Shown here piece after piece: positions 36,954 to 48,498 of a stretch of 64,000 bases of DNA. This stretch comes from Rhizoctonia solani (taxonomy: Eukaryota > Basidiomycota > Agaricomycetes > Cantharellales > Ceratobasidiaceae): contig NC_057374.1 in the NCBI RefSeq assembly GCF_016906535.1, positions 620,001 to 684,000 on the forward strand. The letters are read 5' to 3'. The first letter of the stretch is position 1. Each line of letters starts with the position of its first letter. The position numbers were made by a program, and so were the translations under genes. The notes beneath the pieces were generated by a model that ran no database searches, had not been told where the DNA came from, and saw only the letters and a program-made list of their open reading frames with translations.

Positions 36954-38222
36954 ATGGAGGCCTTGTTCTTTAACGTAAGTACATTCTATGTTGAGAATAA
37001 TCACCTTGCTAACTTAACTCAAGGTCTCTGGAGGGTTCCTTGAAGGGGTGTTGCGAGGATACAAGGCAGGACTGCTCACTCAAAGTCACTACGCCAACCT
37101 GACGCAATGTGAATCGCTAGAGGGTACGTTGAAGTAGTGCCATTTGGGAAGAAATAAACGCTTATTCAAGGTTATATAGACTTCAGGATGCAGCTTGCTG
37201 CCACAGACTATGGAAACTTCCTCGCCAACGAGCCACTTCCTATCTCGACCTCGACTATCGCAGAAAAGGCCACCCAGGTCTTGGTGGATCAATTCAATTA
37301 CCTACGAAATAACGCTGTTGAACCCCTGAGCAAGTTCTTGGAGTATATGACGTACGTGCACCGCGTACTAAAGAACTATTGAGCTGATGTTATGACGCAG
37401 TTACGCCTATATGATCGACAATGTCGTGTTGCTAATTACTGGAACTTTACACGAGAGAAACACGAACGAACTGTTGCAAAGATGTCATCCCCTCGGTGTA
37501 TTTGATACCATGCCTGCTTTGTGCGTCGCAACGACTGTGGAGGAGTTGTACCAGACCGTGCTAGTCGAAACACCACTTGGTGAGTATAAATCCTGTGATG
37601 TGGTGCATTTTCAGCGTACTTACCCCACACTACAGCCCCTTACTTCCGGGACTGTCTCTCTGCCTCAGATCTAGACGACCTGAACATTGAAATTATCCGC
37701 AACACCCTCTATAAAGCCTACTTAGAAGACTTCCACGCCTTTACTCAAACCATTGGTGGCCCCACAGCCGAAGTGATGGACCGGATCCTCAGCTTTGAAG
37801 CTGACCGTCGCACAATCAATATTACTATCAACTCGTTCGGTACCGATTTGTCCAAGGAACAGCGCGCCAAGTTATTCCCGACGATTGGCAGACTGTTCCC
37901 AGCCGGAAACAACCAGCTTGCCAAAGCGGACGAGGTTGAAGCTGTGAAAGCGGTGTGTGATTACGTTCCCCAGTACCGATCGTTCTTCGAACCGGGTACG
38001 GGTGGACGGGCGGATGATGATGGCGCAGCTTCGTTGGAGGATAGGTTCTTCGCGACCGAAGTGCACCTGAACAAGTTATCGTTTTTACAGCAATTCCAAT
38101 ACGGCGTGTTTTACAGCTATATCAAGCTAAAGGAGCAAGAGATCCGGAGCATAACGTGGATTGCCGAGTGTATTGCCCAGGACGCGCGTGATAGAATCCA
38201 GGACTTTATTCCTACCTTCTAG
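36954..38222 (+). CDS. VMA6: V-type H+-ATPase subunit d (Vma6)
   Basis: The d subunit sits between the V1 central rotor and the membrane c-ring of the vacuolar proton pump. The start MEALFFN and the exon [18 protein letters not shown] are diagnostic, followed by [26 protein letters not shown] and [12 protein letters not shown]. The C-terminal [13 protein letters not shown] ends in IPTF-TAG at 38,220-38,222. Five short introns; the one after ETPL removes 58 nt and restores APYFRDCLS. Length near 355 aa is right. It converges on NSE2. Confidence 0.95.
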
Positions 38223-38390
38223 TTGTTGTACAGTACTGTTGGTTGCGCAATGAATTATGACCAGATGTTTCTATCGGATGCACCGCATCATATTATATTT
38301 CTAACGTGAATGTGGTGAAATTAAGTTTCATGGCTGTACTTAATAAATCATATGAAGAAGATAAATACGAAAGGACTGGAACCCCAGCTG

Positions 38391-39621
38391 CTAATCATCA
38401 ATTTCATCTGCTGATGCGGTCTCTTCGCGTGCGGCACGTCTCTTTGCTGCCCTAGCCTTCTTTTGGAGAACTTTGTCTTCTTTTAAGACCGCCGACGAAA
38501 TCTGCGCATTGCAGCCTGAAACGACGCGTCAGAAACCGACTGGGTGGCTGAAGCAACTGGGTCTTACCTTGAGCAGGACATCTATTATTAGTCCTCACGT
38601 ATGTCCGGATAGCATCTGCGGAGAAAGAATGACCGCAGACGGTCCTTTAGAGAAGATTAGTACACTATAATTCTGGAAACATCAACTCGAACTTACGATG
38701 TGAGAGGATCGTCGTAGATTTGAAGTGTTAGAGGGCACTTGTAATCCTGAGTAACTCCGCCCACTTCCATTTCGTCGTCCGACTCCTCTGGGTCACCCTC
38801 CTCTATTCGTAACATGAGAGACGTCACGATTGTTATTGTTTTCGGTGCTTACCTCGCGGTAGTATTGAATTGACCGTAGGTGCAGACTCTTCGGGTCGGT
38901 ACGTTTCCTGTAAGATAAATGAGAACAAGTTTGAAAAAAAAAGATATAATGACAAACCCAAACATCAGATATGAAACCCTTTAATAACTGTGACTTGCCG
39001 TACTTTTGACGAGAGGTTTGAGACCGATATGTTTCAATCCGTTTCTCAAACCCCGCGTCAAGAATGGAAGCTGGATCGACCTGAAGGACAGGGTTCATTA
39101 AACACGGCCATAATGAAGAATGGTGGGTAACTTGCGATTTTACGCCCAGCTGTAACTGGCTTCCTTATGTCGCTGGTGATGGTATCGAGGTGCAATTCAC
39201 TGGCATGTTGATTGTCCAATAGAGTCAATAAAGAGTTCTTAAGGCGGATCATTTCCTACGCAAATCTCATGAAGTATATTTACCCGAAAATACAACCAGT
39301 GCGTACCTCGTTTTCAAACGGATGATCATCTCCTGGCAGCGCATCCGCCAACATAGTCGCCGTTTCCAACAAATCTTCAATCGCAGTACTATATAGAGCA
39401 TTGAATACGCTTATTTCCGAGGAAATAACCCCAAGCTTTGTCTCTTGCTGTTCATCCAGTGGCTGGTCTGGGTAGTTTGCGATGGTGGCCAGTACTCGTT
39501 CCAGTTTGGCAGCTTCATCGTCTTCATTGGCTCGTTGTGAGCCAGCCATGGATACATCATCTTCGGCCTGAGCACGCTGAGAGCCTCGTAATCCCTTTTC
39601 GACTTTAACGCGACGTGACAT
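38391..39621 (-). CDS. NSE2: SP-RING E3 SUMO ligase Nse2/Mms21 of the Smc5-6 complex
   Basis: The C terminus is an SP-RING: CPLTLQIYDDPLTS, then CGHSF, then RCPAQGCNAQ, giving the single-zinc C...C-H...C arrangement of SP-RING ligases. An acidic/basic tail ends at TAG 38,391. Upstream, helical segments (ISVFNALYSTAIEDLLETATML, MIRLKNSLLTLLDNQ) fit the long helices that bind the Smc5 arm. The start is set at ATG 39,621 (MSRRVKVEKGLRG); the frame is open further upstream but has no earlier ATG before the divergent neighbour. About seven introns. Role: DNA-repair sumoylation in the nucleus. Confidence 0.86.
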
Positions 39622-39711
39622 GGTGGCGATTCCCAATAAACGAGCGTCTCGGCGCTTAGCTAGAACTACCAAATCGAGCAGTGTCGGCGCTTGCTGGTCT
39701 CCTGATCGACG
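39622..39711. promoter_or_regulatory. 90-bp bidirectional promoter, NSE2 / uS12m
   Basis: Only 90 bp separate the two opposite start codons, so the two genes share a promoter region. It contains GGCGCTTAG at about 39,650 and no TATA box. Confidence 0.55.
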
Positions 39712-40350
39712 ATGGCTGCATCTCTGGTCGCTCGACTGGGCTCACTTTCACTGCGCTCGACACCCTCTCTAGCCATACGAAATGGATATCAATCTCTTGC
39801 AATGAGACCATGCCCTTTGCTGATTGCCTCGAGGGAGTTACTGTACCCCAGGCAATTTCACACCACCTCACCCACACTGGCAACTCTTAACCAGGTCATG
39901 CGTGGAGCTCGCAAATCAACCAAACCTCGTACAAAATCACCAGCCCTGAATAACTGTCCTCAACGGAAAGGAGTGTGTGTTGCTGTTGGAGTGATGAAGC
40001 CCAAGAAACCCAACTCAGCTAAACGCAAGTTTGCCCGTGTTAAATTGACCAACGGAAAGACCACTCTTGCGTACATCCAGGGCGAAGGACACAATCTACA
40101 GGAACACAGTGTTGTCCTACTGCGTGGCGGACGAACACAGGATTTGCCCGGTGTTAGGTGAGAACAAATCACATGTGCTGTTCATACTGTCTTACGCCTG
40201 AGGAAGGTATAAAATTGTCCGAGGTGCGCTGGACTTTGGTGGAGTACCTAACAGACGGGTCTCGCGTAGTAAATACGGAAGTAAGTGGTTTGCGTTCGGT
40301 TTCATGATGCATCTGATGTTTGCGCCTCAGCCAAAAAGCCAAAGTCATAA
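39712..40350 (+). CDS. MRPS12: Mitochondrial small-subunit ribosomal protein uS12m
   Basis: Decoding-centre protein of the mitochondrial ribosome. An N-terminal targeting sequence rich in Arg/Ser/Leu ([16 protein letters not shown]) leads to the uS12 core: [50 protein letters not shown], then [15 protein letters not shown]. The KPNSAK loop is the classic uS12 accuracy-centre motif. Two introns interrupt the 3' part, and the last exon encodes KKPKS-TAA ending at 40,350. Intact. Confidence 0.96.
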
Positions 40351-40494
40351 TGGGCACTCGGAACTTTGTGTTACCCCAAGTCGATCCGGTTCAAATAAAA
40401 TTATATTTTTTCATCTCGTGGGATGAAGAACCAGTAGTATTATGTGAGATACAGGAGTACTCGGAGTATATGTCCATTCGGCAATTATGACGTC

Positions 40495-43462
40495 TGAGCA
40501 AGCATTTTGGTCCAATCATACTTGTCAAACTTTTTCTTGAATAATTCCACTCGCCGATCGTTCATTCTAAAATCCTCTTTTCGAGGTCTTCTCCATCGAC
40601 GAGGTTCGACGTCCAGAATGTTACCAATGATCTCTGCGGCAAACCATCTGTACAACCCGAGTTATCAATCACTACCACGAGTTCTAAGACAGGCTTGTCT
40701 CACCTAGGGAACTGCCCCCCTCCTTTGTCCCCTTCATCCACATCTCCATCCGGGTCATCAGCCATATCTCGGCCTTCAATCACATGTCCATAGCCCTGTT
40801 CACCCTTGTAATCCCACTGCACCATGAAATACGGAAGGTTCGGAACCATCGAGCGGCGGAATCCGCCTGGACGTTTTGAGAAATCAATCAATTTCTTGTG
40901 TTGGGACCACTCAGACTCGGACATGAGAATAGATTCCTGTAAAAATGGTTAGGCGTGCGTGAGCCAAGATATGAATCGGCACGAACTCGGAAGTAAGCAG
41001 GTAGTTCAGTAAAATGTTCCCTTGGTACTGGTACGCATTCAATTACTGTATGGCGTTGTTGTCGTAAAGACATCACGGTCTCATAAAACACAACCCCCTT
41101 ATCTTCTTCTGCAAAAGTCCGCATGAGACACTTCATGAAGTTCTGTTATCCTAGTTAGAAAAACTCGATGACAAATGATCGGTCAAAACGGACCTTGACT
41201 TCGTCCCAAACGTCCTCATCCCCTTCAAGCATGCTGAGCATATGCTGCAGTGGTACAATCTGACAGTGACCGGGTACCAATTCCTCGTTCGGCGTGACGG
41301 CAAGGTATGCCCGAGTGCCCATGGCAATCACCCCCGCACGCGGGGGTGCCATCTCGTCCTTGTCATTTCCAGGACAATATACGCAAGATGCAAGCACCTT
41401 TTGGGTACGAGCATAGTCTAAAAGAGGAAAATCTAAATGGGAGCCAGCTCATAGCACAGAGACTCTGCTGACCTTGAATAGCGAACTGTCTCTTCATGGC
41501 GTCGCTCTTCATCTTACGTCTCGCTAGACGCTCGGCATTATCGTCGACATATTCTAGGTCGTCTTCATACTTGCCATCGCGAGCGATCGCACCGGCAAGA
41601 GCTGAATCTAAATTCTTTTGGTCAGCCGCGCCTCCTCCGAGACGTTCTTCCCGAAGCAAGTCAGCCAAGGTTTGAGTATCGTCGTCCGCGTTGATGCGAA
41701 GTAACTCTCCTGTCTTGGGATCACGCGTCTCGAACTAAATCTTCGTCAACGCCGCGTCCTGGGGTACGAAAACATAAAGGCTTACCTTGTCTTGCTTTTT
41801 CCGCCTGTTACCAGGCAAAACTGGCGGTCCCTGGTCTCCCTTCCCGGTCCCAATATCGTATAATCTCCCTTGTCCATCCATGGTGGGAACTGCCTCAACC
41901 CTCGTCTCTTCTTCATCGTCATCGCTACCATCACCGGCACCGTTCGCCACGCGCACGGCCTCGTCATACTCCGCCTGCAGCCGTTCAGCATCTTCCCCTC
42001 CCATAAGCTTCGCCCGCAAAACCTTGGCCTGTAGTTTGTTCAATTCGGAAGGCGATAGTCCGCGCTTCTTCTTGCTCTGAGCGGGTGGCAAATTGGGCGC
42101 AAGTACAGTTGGGATAGGGGTGCTTGGTCCAGCGGACTGCAATCCCGACTTGACTTCTCCAAGCGTAGGCTTTGGGGCCCCTTTCAGTGCATCCACGCGA
42201 CCTTTGAAGCCTTGCGTCGCATTGGCACCAGTTCCCGGACCTGCTCCTGGAGTAGTTGGGGCGCTTTCTCCAGGTTTGCGGAACGAATTCCGCGAAGACG
42301 AACGGGAGAGGTCAGCTGGTGGGGTGTTGAACATGTATCTTTCGCCGCCACCTCCCCCACGCTGAGAAAGACCAGATCGCTGGGATTGGGATTGGGATGC
42401 CCCACGTTCATCCAGCCATTTTCTCTCTTCTAGAGCTGCCTCCCAGTGTTCCCATGAGTCCCATCGGTCACGAACAACCTGTGCCAAGAAAGTCACAGTC
42501 CGTCGATTGATAGGCATTACATTACACTTACATCCTCTATGGCTCTCCCATCGTCTTCTACCTCCTGGTATGTTCGTTTGAGTTTGAGCATACGCCATTG
42601 TGAACCTGGAGCGCCTGGTGTGGGTGGGCCTTTGCTGGTGGCACTCTCGGGCTCGGGTTCTCCTCGATTAATTTCCCTAGCAGATATTTTCGGCTGAAAA
42701 ACATGGATGTAAGAGACAAACGCAAAGGGGAAGAAAAAAATCCTCCCTCAACCTACTTTTTCGTTTGGATCTTTCGGAGGGGGCTTTTTCCTATGTTCCG
42801 TGCCAAGCGAGCTGAAAAAGTCGACTCCTCCGCCCAACGTTCGCATATTTCTGACTTCTTCGCCAAAACCGTCTGTCATTTCATCCGCCGTCTGAATGGT
42901 AGCCCTGTCAGGAGGGCGAGAGGGTGTGCCGATGGGAACAGTGGGTGTACTGGGGTCCAGTAACATCCATTCATCACGTTGGAGTTTTGTTTGGGTTGTT
43001 TGGGCATTGGACGGAGGCTCTTTGGCTCCGTCGGGAACTCTCGAGGCATTGGAAGTAAGCTCTAAGCTATCAGCGGTCGGTATACCAGATACAGACGCCT
43101 TCACAAAACATCAAAAACTAAGACTAGACTCCAACAAACGGTGGACTTACCGCACTTCCCTCACCGTCAATGTTCTTTTCTACCCACATGTCCTCTCCAC
43201 TGTCATCGTCAACCACGCTAATGCCTTGCTCCTTGGACTTGGACTTGTGTTTTCTGTGTTTATCCTTCTTATGCTCTCGGTCACGGTCCTTTTTGTGGTC
43301 CCGGTCTTTGTCTTTGCGGTGTTCCCTGTCTTTGTCTTTTCGATGCTCCCTCTCATCATCGCGTTTGTGCTCCTTGTCTTTTCGCCGCTTCTTAGACTTA
43401 TGATCGTCGTCGGAATCCGCCCGGTATCTGGACTTGTGTTTCTCGGTCGTAGTAGAGTCCAT
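40495..43462 (-). CDS. CWF19: Cwf19-like protein (CWF19L2/Drn1 family), lariat and spliceosome-disassembly factor
   Basis: The C-terminal half carries the CwfJ_C_1/C_2 domains: SCVYCPGNDK, the HIT-like PGHCQIVPLQHMLSML, CVPVPREHF, then PRWFAAEIIGNILDVEPRRWR. The N terminus from ATG 43,462 is a long K/D/R/H-rich tract of RKDKDREH-type repeats, as in splicing proteins. Next come a low-complexity middle (QSQSQRSG..., Ala/Pro/Gly) and a conserved RWDSWEHWEAALEER segment. About nine introns; stop at 40,495-40,497. Its family works in intron-lariat turnover. It is the second spliceosomal gene in the window after PRP2. Confidence 0.92.
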
Positions 43463-44348
43463 TGTGGATAGAGTGATGATGTCAGCGGGGTTGGAAGCTA
43501 ACGCCTCCGGGTCGATCGGTAAGCCAAGCGCTTAAATCCGAACCAGAAGCCTCCCCCTTCTAACGTATCGAATGTAAGCTGATAAAACCGAAACACGAAG
43601 ATATCCTCAAATGACATGTACGTGCGCATTGGACGTCGATATATACAGGATGCCAACTCCTTCTGTTACTAACAAAAGTATCAATGAGTATTTGGCGCCA
43701 CTCGCCCTTAATAACCCTATAGTGGGCTTGCTCGACCTACTTTATTTTGGTACTCAAGCTATCAATCAATCAGATATGATTCTCCAATAAATTCAAACCT
43801 TTTCGAGATGGATACAGAAATTAATCTTGCTCTTGGGCTCGGGACTACAAGACGGTAACACTGAAATATTTCCGGTTGCCACTGTGTTCGAGACTAAAGG
43901 GAAGAACTCATTTGCACTGAATGCTGGGGACTCATTGATGATGTGGAACTCTAGTAGGCTAAGTCTCTTTATCTGTAAGTTCAAAATCTACTAACACACG
44001 ATATGTGCTTGGGTACGAAATATATTGATACCAAAGGTTATCCGCACAAATGTTATCAATAACATGACAACTATGTCTTCTTACCTCTATCTCAATAGCT
44101 TAAGGTACTTTTGAAACTTGCCCAAGTCCAGTCGGATCTAGATCTTCTGTTATTGGAGGCTTGCATTTCGTCATCTAATTTGCCTTTTAAGGATACTTAT
44201 AACACCAAAACTCTACGACTTGGACCATCCCAAAACCCTTGTCTTAGGCAATAGGGGATCATCAAAGATATATAAGGCTGTGACGGTGGCAACTGTGACT
44301 TTTCAACTCCCCCCCTCCCTCCTTGTGGCTGCTCTCCTAATTCACAAG
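43463..44348. promoter_or_regulatory. Divergent intergenic region, CWF19 and membrane-protein genes
   Basis: 886 bp between opposite start codons. A TATATAAGG-like word lies at 44,268-44,276, about 75 bp upstream of the plus-strand ATG, and is a plausible TATA box. Short frames around 43,790-43,984 lack coding character. Confidence 0.4.
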
Positions 44349-47266
44349 ATGTTGACCTCCCTCGTCGGTCACTTGGTATCACTAACCGTCCTGTTTACTG
44401 TTTTACTTGCTTTCTTCAAGACTATCTTCGATTTTACTACTGAAGGGCCTTGGCTGAGCGGGTAAGCGTGGTTCAAGTACAAATGACAGCATTCTAAGTC
44501 ATTCTCTATCAGCATCGCTTCAGCAGTTTTGCTATCTTTTTGGGAACTTATCGTTTTTCCATTGCTCACAGTTATAACGCTTCCTTTCCTCTTTGCTTTT
44601 ATTATCATCATCATGATCGCTGCTATCCCTTTCGTTGCGCTGGTCCTGACGTCGGTTGCCACTAGCGGTATGTGGTAGACCAGTTTCGGAATCATCCCAC
44701 TAATCTCGCATCCTCCAGTCAGCCCCTCCCACTTCCACTGGATTCTTGAGTTGGCTATTGGCATGGTCTCATGTAAGCTCACCTTGCTTCCCTTCCTGAG
44801 ACTTTGAATCAATCCCCACACCCAGCCATCAACCGAAAGGTAGCATGCTTTGCAGCATCAACCGCGCCGGTTAGTAAAATCATTCATAATCCGAATAAAA
44901 TTCCTTTGGTAAGTGGTTCGATTTCAAGTTTTAAGCATACACTCACTCTATCAATACATTAATATTGAACAGCCTGATCATAAGCTTGCAAGCGAGCCTA
45001 CGCTCATCAATCATGAGCACCCAATTTCCTCAATGAAGGTATTTTCATAAGTTCTGCCACTTCTCCATAAGACTCATGTCAACTCCAGATGGAAACAACT
45101 CATATTATTTCCAAGCGGCGACGGCCTATCAATTACTCCCGTTCCCAGTGTTCTATTCCCCTTGATCGTTTGGATGATACATATGCGAGGTTGAATGCGC
45201 ATATCGTAAGGTTCCGCACCAATAACTTTCGGTTCAAGCCTTCAAAAGAACATACAAATATTGCACGAGTGTTTACGCCTACCACCCTGATCAACACTGC
45301 AGTTGCACCAAATTGCCAGAACCAGGTGGTCGACATTGTAACTTCCTCCCCAGAATTGATAGATTCGCCTGTTATCCAAAAGAATATACCGACTCTTGAA
45401 CCAAACATCGAATTCGGTGACTTCGAGGGGGTTAATCGACAAGTATGTCTTACAATTTCGTTTTGGTGGAAGTTGTTTATGATCGATGACCCATATTTAG
45501 GAGCACGATCAAGACAATGCCCTTAATAAAGTGCTGCCTGAAGCCCCTGAGACCCCTCCGGTTGTATCTGATACTGAACGCGCTTCACATCATAGCGATC
45601 ACCAACCCACTGATATCCTCGAAACAGTATGTAGTTCAGATTCTGCTTTGAGTTCTTCCTGGTAATGTTTTCTTTCATAGTCAACCTCCGTTAATCAAGA
45701 TGCTATTGTACCTTTATCTTCGGCAATAACCTATCCTCAATCTATCGCTGAAGCCAAAATTCAAGTCGATTTCACTCCCACTTTTACGGCACCACCTACA
45801 GAACAAAAGACTCCCGAACCGGCTGGAGATATCACGAATGAATCATTTACCGACCCATCTGGGCCGAGAAACACTGATAGTTGTGTCACAGGGATTAAAA
45901 CATCATTTGATGCACCGACATCCGTTATCTCAGAGAACCAGGTATTTATTATGTGTCCCATATAAAATTATGACTGATAAGCTCAAAGCAACAGCTGGAT
46001 GCTCGCGTGTTCACCTCATATCTAACTGCAGAGGCCACCGAACCTAACAGCATATTTACACAAACAATTCCTTCATCAGCCAAGACGGAGTCGCACATAA
46101 TCCCGAATGACCGGGCATATTTCAACAGTCCACCCTTGGACCGGGGCCCTCCAAGCCCCTCAGTCTCAGATGACATTCTTCAAGGGATGACAGAAGTTGT
46201 CTCTGTGCCCAAGCTCCAGGAACCCCAGGCCGGAATGGAACCGTTTGTCGATGATTTTGTCGAAGCGCCGTCTGTATTGGACATAAGTGCCCCCATGTAT
46301 GTTGACGAGCTGACCCAATTAGGGTTTACGTATGACCCTCTTGGGACCAATCATCTGGACTCTACGCTTGTTCCGGGCCCTACGGGTGATTGTTTGAGTA
46401 CGGTATATATGGATCATGACCCATCGAGCTCATCCGACGCGGACTTTTTGGAATTGGCCGCTGCCACACTGGCTGCGGAAGGAATGGATTGGGATCTTAC
46501 ACTTACAACTCCGAGCGCCTCCGGGTCTGCTAGCAGCGAAGATATGTTAGCTCAGCCGCCAACCGATATGGAACTTCTCGAATTGGATACCTTATTGAAT
46601 ATAGCCGGACTGTCTCACTATACCACCATACCGCAAACGCTCGATACCATTTCGCAAGAAATCAATACGAGCAGCGAAGATACTTTAATGACAGTTCCCA
46701 CCGATGAAGAATTTCTTGCATTAGCGGGCGCAGCGCTCTCTGAGGAAGTCATCAGAACAGGGATATCTGATTTCGACTTTACTGACATTGACATGAACCC
46801 CGCCAATATCAACACACCGTTCTTGGATGCCTCGCAGCTGCAGTTGCTAGACCAAGCTGCCTTGTCTATTATTGATGATCTCTCCAACGGGATACTCGAT
46901 CTACCGGGAACGTCCGACTCTAACGAACCGACCTACTTGGAGTTCAATGACTCTGCCTCTGGATCATATATTGACCCCGACGAGCTGGTCAGGATGTGGA
47001 GCGACTTTTGTAGAGCTCATTATTCAGGCGATAGACCTACTCCCAACGTTGTAGGCTATATTGAAGAAGACATTGCACAAGGGCCTATAACGGTTGGAGT
47101 AACAGACACTGCTTGCTCGTCTACGCATACATTAGTGAACGAGGCGTGCCCGCCTGCCACAGCCACGTCCGTCTCGACGTTGCAAACCAGAAAAATTAAG
47201 GGGCTACCCTTGAGGAGAAGGGCAATCGAAAATAATGCCCGATCGTTGGCATCTCAAACCGATTGA
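44349..47266 (+). CDS. Unrecognised membrane protein with long acidic, repetitive C-terminal region
   Basis: The N terminus (MLTSLVGHLVSLTVLF..., then LIVFPLLTVITLPFLFAF) forms about three membrane helices within the first 95 residues. Phase-0 and in-phase introns then join exons encoding a hydrophilic region. The last exon (from about 45,992) is about 420 codons, acidic and low in basic residues, with a recurring Ser-Ser-x-Asp/Glu-x-x-Leu-x-x-Leu module followed by an Ala/Leu helix (near 46,428-46,490, 46,530-46,610, 46,665-46,750). It ends at TGA 47,266. Exons chain cleanly across eight introns. I know no family. A membrane-anchored regulator is possible, or the N-terminal and C-terminal parts could be separate genes. 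Confidence 0.65.
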
Positions 47267-48498
47267 GAGAACAAAAATCTGAGCAATGATTTTTTTTTAA
47301 ATTCGTTTTCTCGTGCTTTATATATTTATTTCGTTATTATTGATTTGTTTACTCCACTATCTTCGTTTGGCTTTGTCTTTTATCGTTATCGCTATATCAT
47401 ATATTGCTTTGTTGTCTGGATAAATAATTAGAGAATTAAATCATAGCGGTGGTCGGGAGGTATTGGTTTATAAACCGGGATGTAAAGGGAATCTCGCTTC
47501 TGAGAATAGCTCATGCAGGCGTCCCCAAACAGGGTGGCTACTACCATGATACCGAGTGTAAACTAGCTGATGGTCAGACGCGTTAGCCGAGGTTCCCGAG
47601 ACGTGAGTACGAGTCACAGACTGGATGGCCGTCTGCGCTCGGTATGGCGGCGAAATCAAGGGCGAATTGGAAGAAGAAGGCACTGAGCACGTTGCCCAAC
47701 TCGTCTGTCGGCCGGGCATGGTCGATCTCGTAGCCACTTGGTAAAGCGTCAGCCACGTAATCCCGTAAGTACCGTCTCCCTTCGCGCCGCTCCGCAGCAC
47801 CAATTTATATACTAAAGTACAGAACGTTCATAGCCAGCCTGTTCGATATTAATAAGCTCCTGTTAATTGATTAGCATCCCTCCTGTTGAATAGTTCATGA
47901 GATTCTGTTGCGCGTCATTGCTAATCCTGCAACCATATTGTCTCGCTCGCACTTACATTACGGGTTTGAGAAGAAATTACATATCAAACTAGATCCCCAA
48001 ATTTTCCAATGCTGGGTGAACCCCGCATGCCTCTTCCCAGTCAATGGACCGATATGAACGCCACGTGCGTACGCGTGACACGTAAATGGTGCAATTTATT
48101 CGGCACGTACTTTCTGGGGCGGGGGCCATTGGCAATTTGTCATTCTGGTAGCTGACCAGATTATCTTACTAATTTTCACGAGTTTTGTTTCGTAATCCCG
48201 CTCACGTACTTTATGATGGGCAAGGAACACCCCCTTAGAGTATACGTCACTGAGTGGCGGGTTCAGCCCGATTCATTCACAACCGGCTGCATTATGTACA
48301 CGCAGGCTTTCCGAGAATGGAATGCGTGCCCGGCCCAAAGCCCGTCTGATCACACAAGTACGACACGATGGATCCGCAGCACGGGTACTGAAGAAAGAAC
48401 CCCGATCACTTGTGAATGCGTATAAGTGCCTGGAAGTGACCAACTGTGGCCCATCCCGTCAACCAAACTCACCTACCATCAATTACACATCACTTGCA
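47267..48498. other. Intergenic, 1.2 kb
   Basis: Starts with an AT-rich 3' flank. A minus-strand open frame (about 47,468-47,720) has no family resemblance and is not annotated. CACGTGCGTACGCGTGACACG near 48,062 is a CpG-rich palindrome-like cluster that could be regulatory. No RNA gene is seen. Confidence 0.4.

Noticed and set aside
41787..42433. Long plus-strand ORFs opposite CWF19
   Set aside because: Shadows of the GC-rich low-complexity exon of CWF19 on the other strand.
42896..43471. Plus-strand 191-codon hydrophobic ORF
   Set aside because: Antisense of the K/D/R/H-rich repeat of CWF19, which reads as Val/Phe/Leu on the complement.
47468..47803. Minus-strand ORF of about 110 codons
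   Set aside because: No usual start codon at its 5' end, Ser/Thr/Arg-rich composition, no splice or family support.
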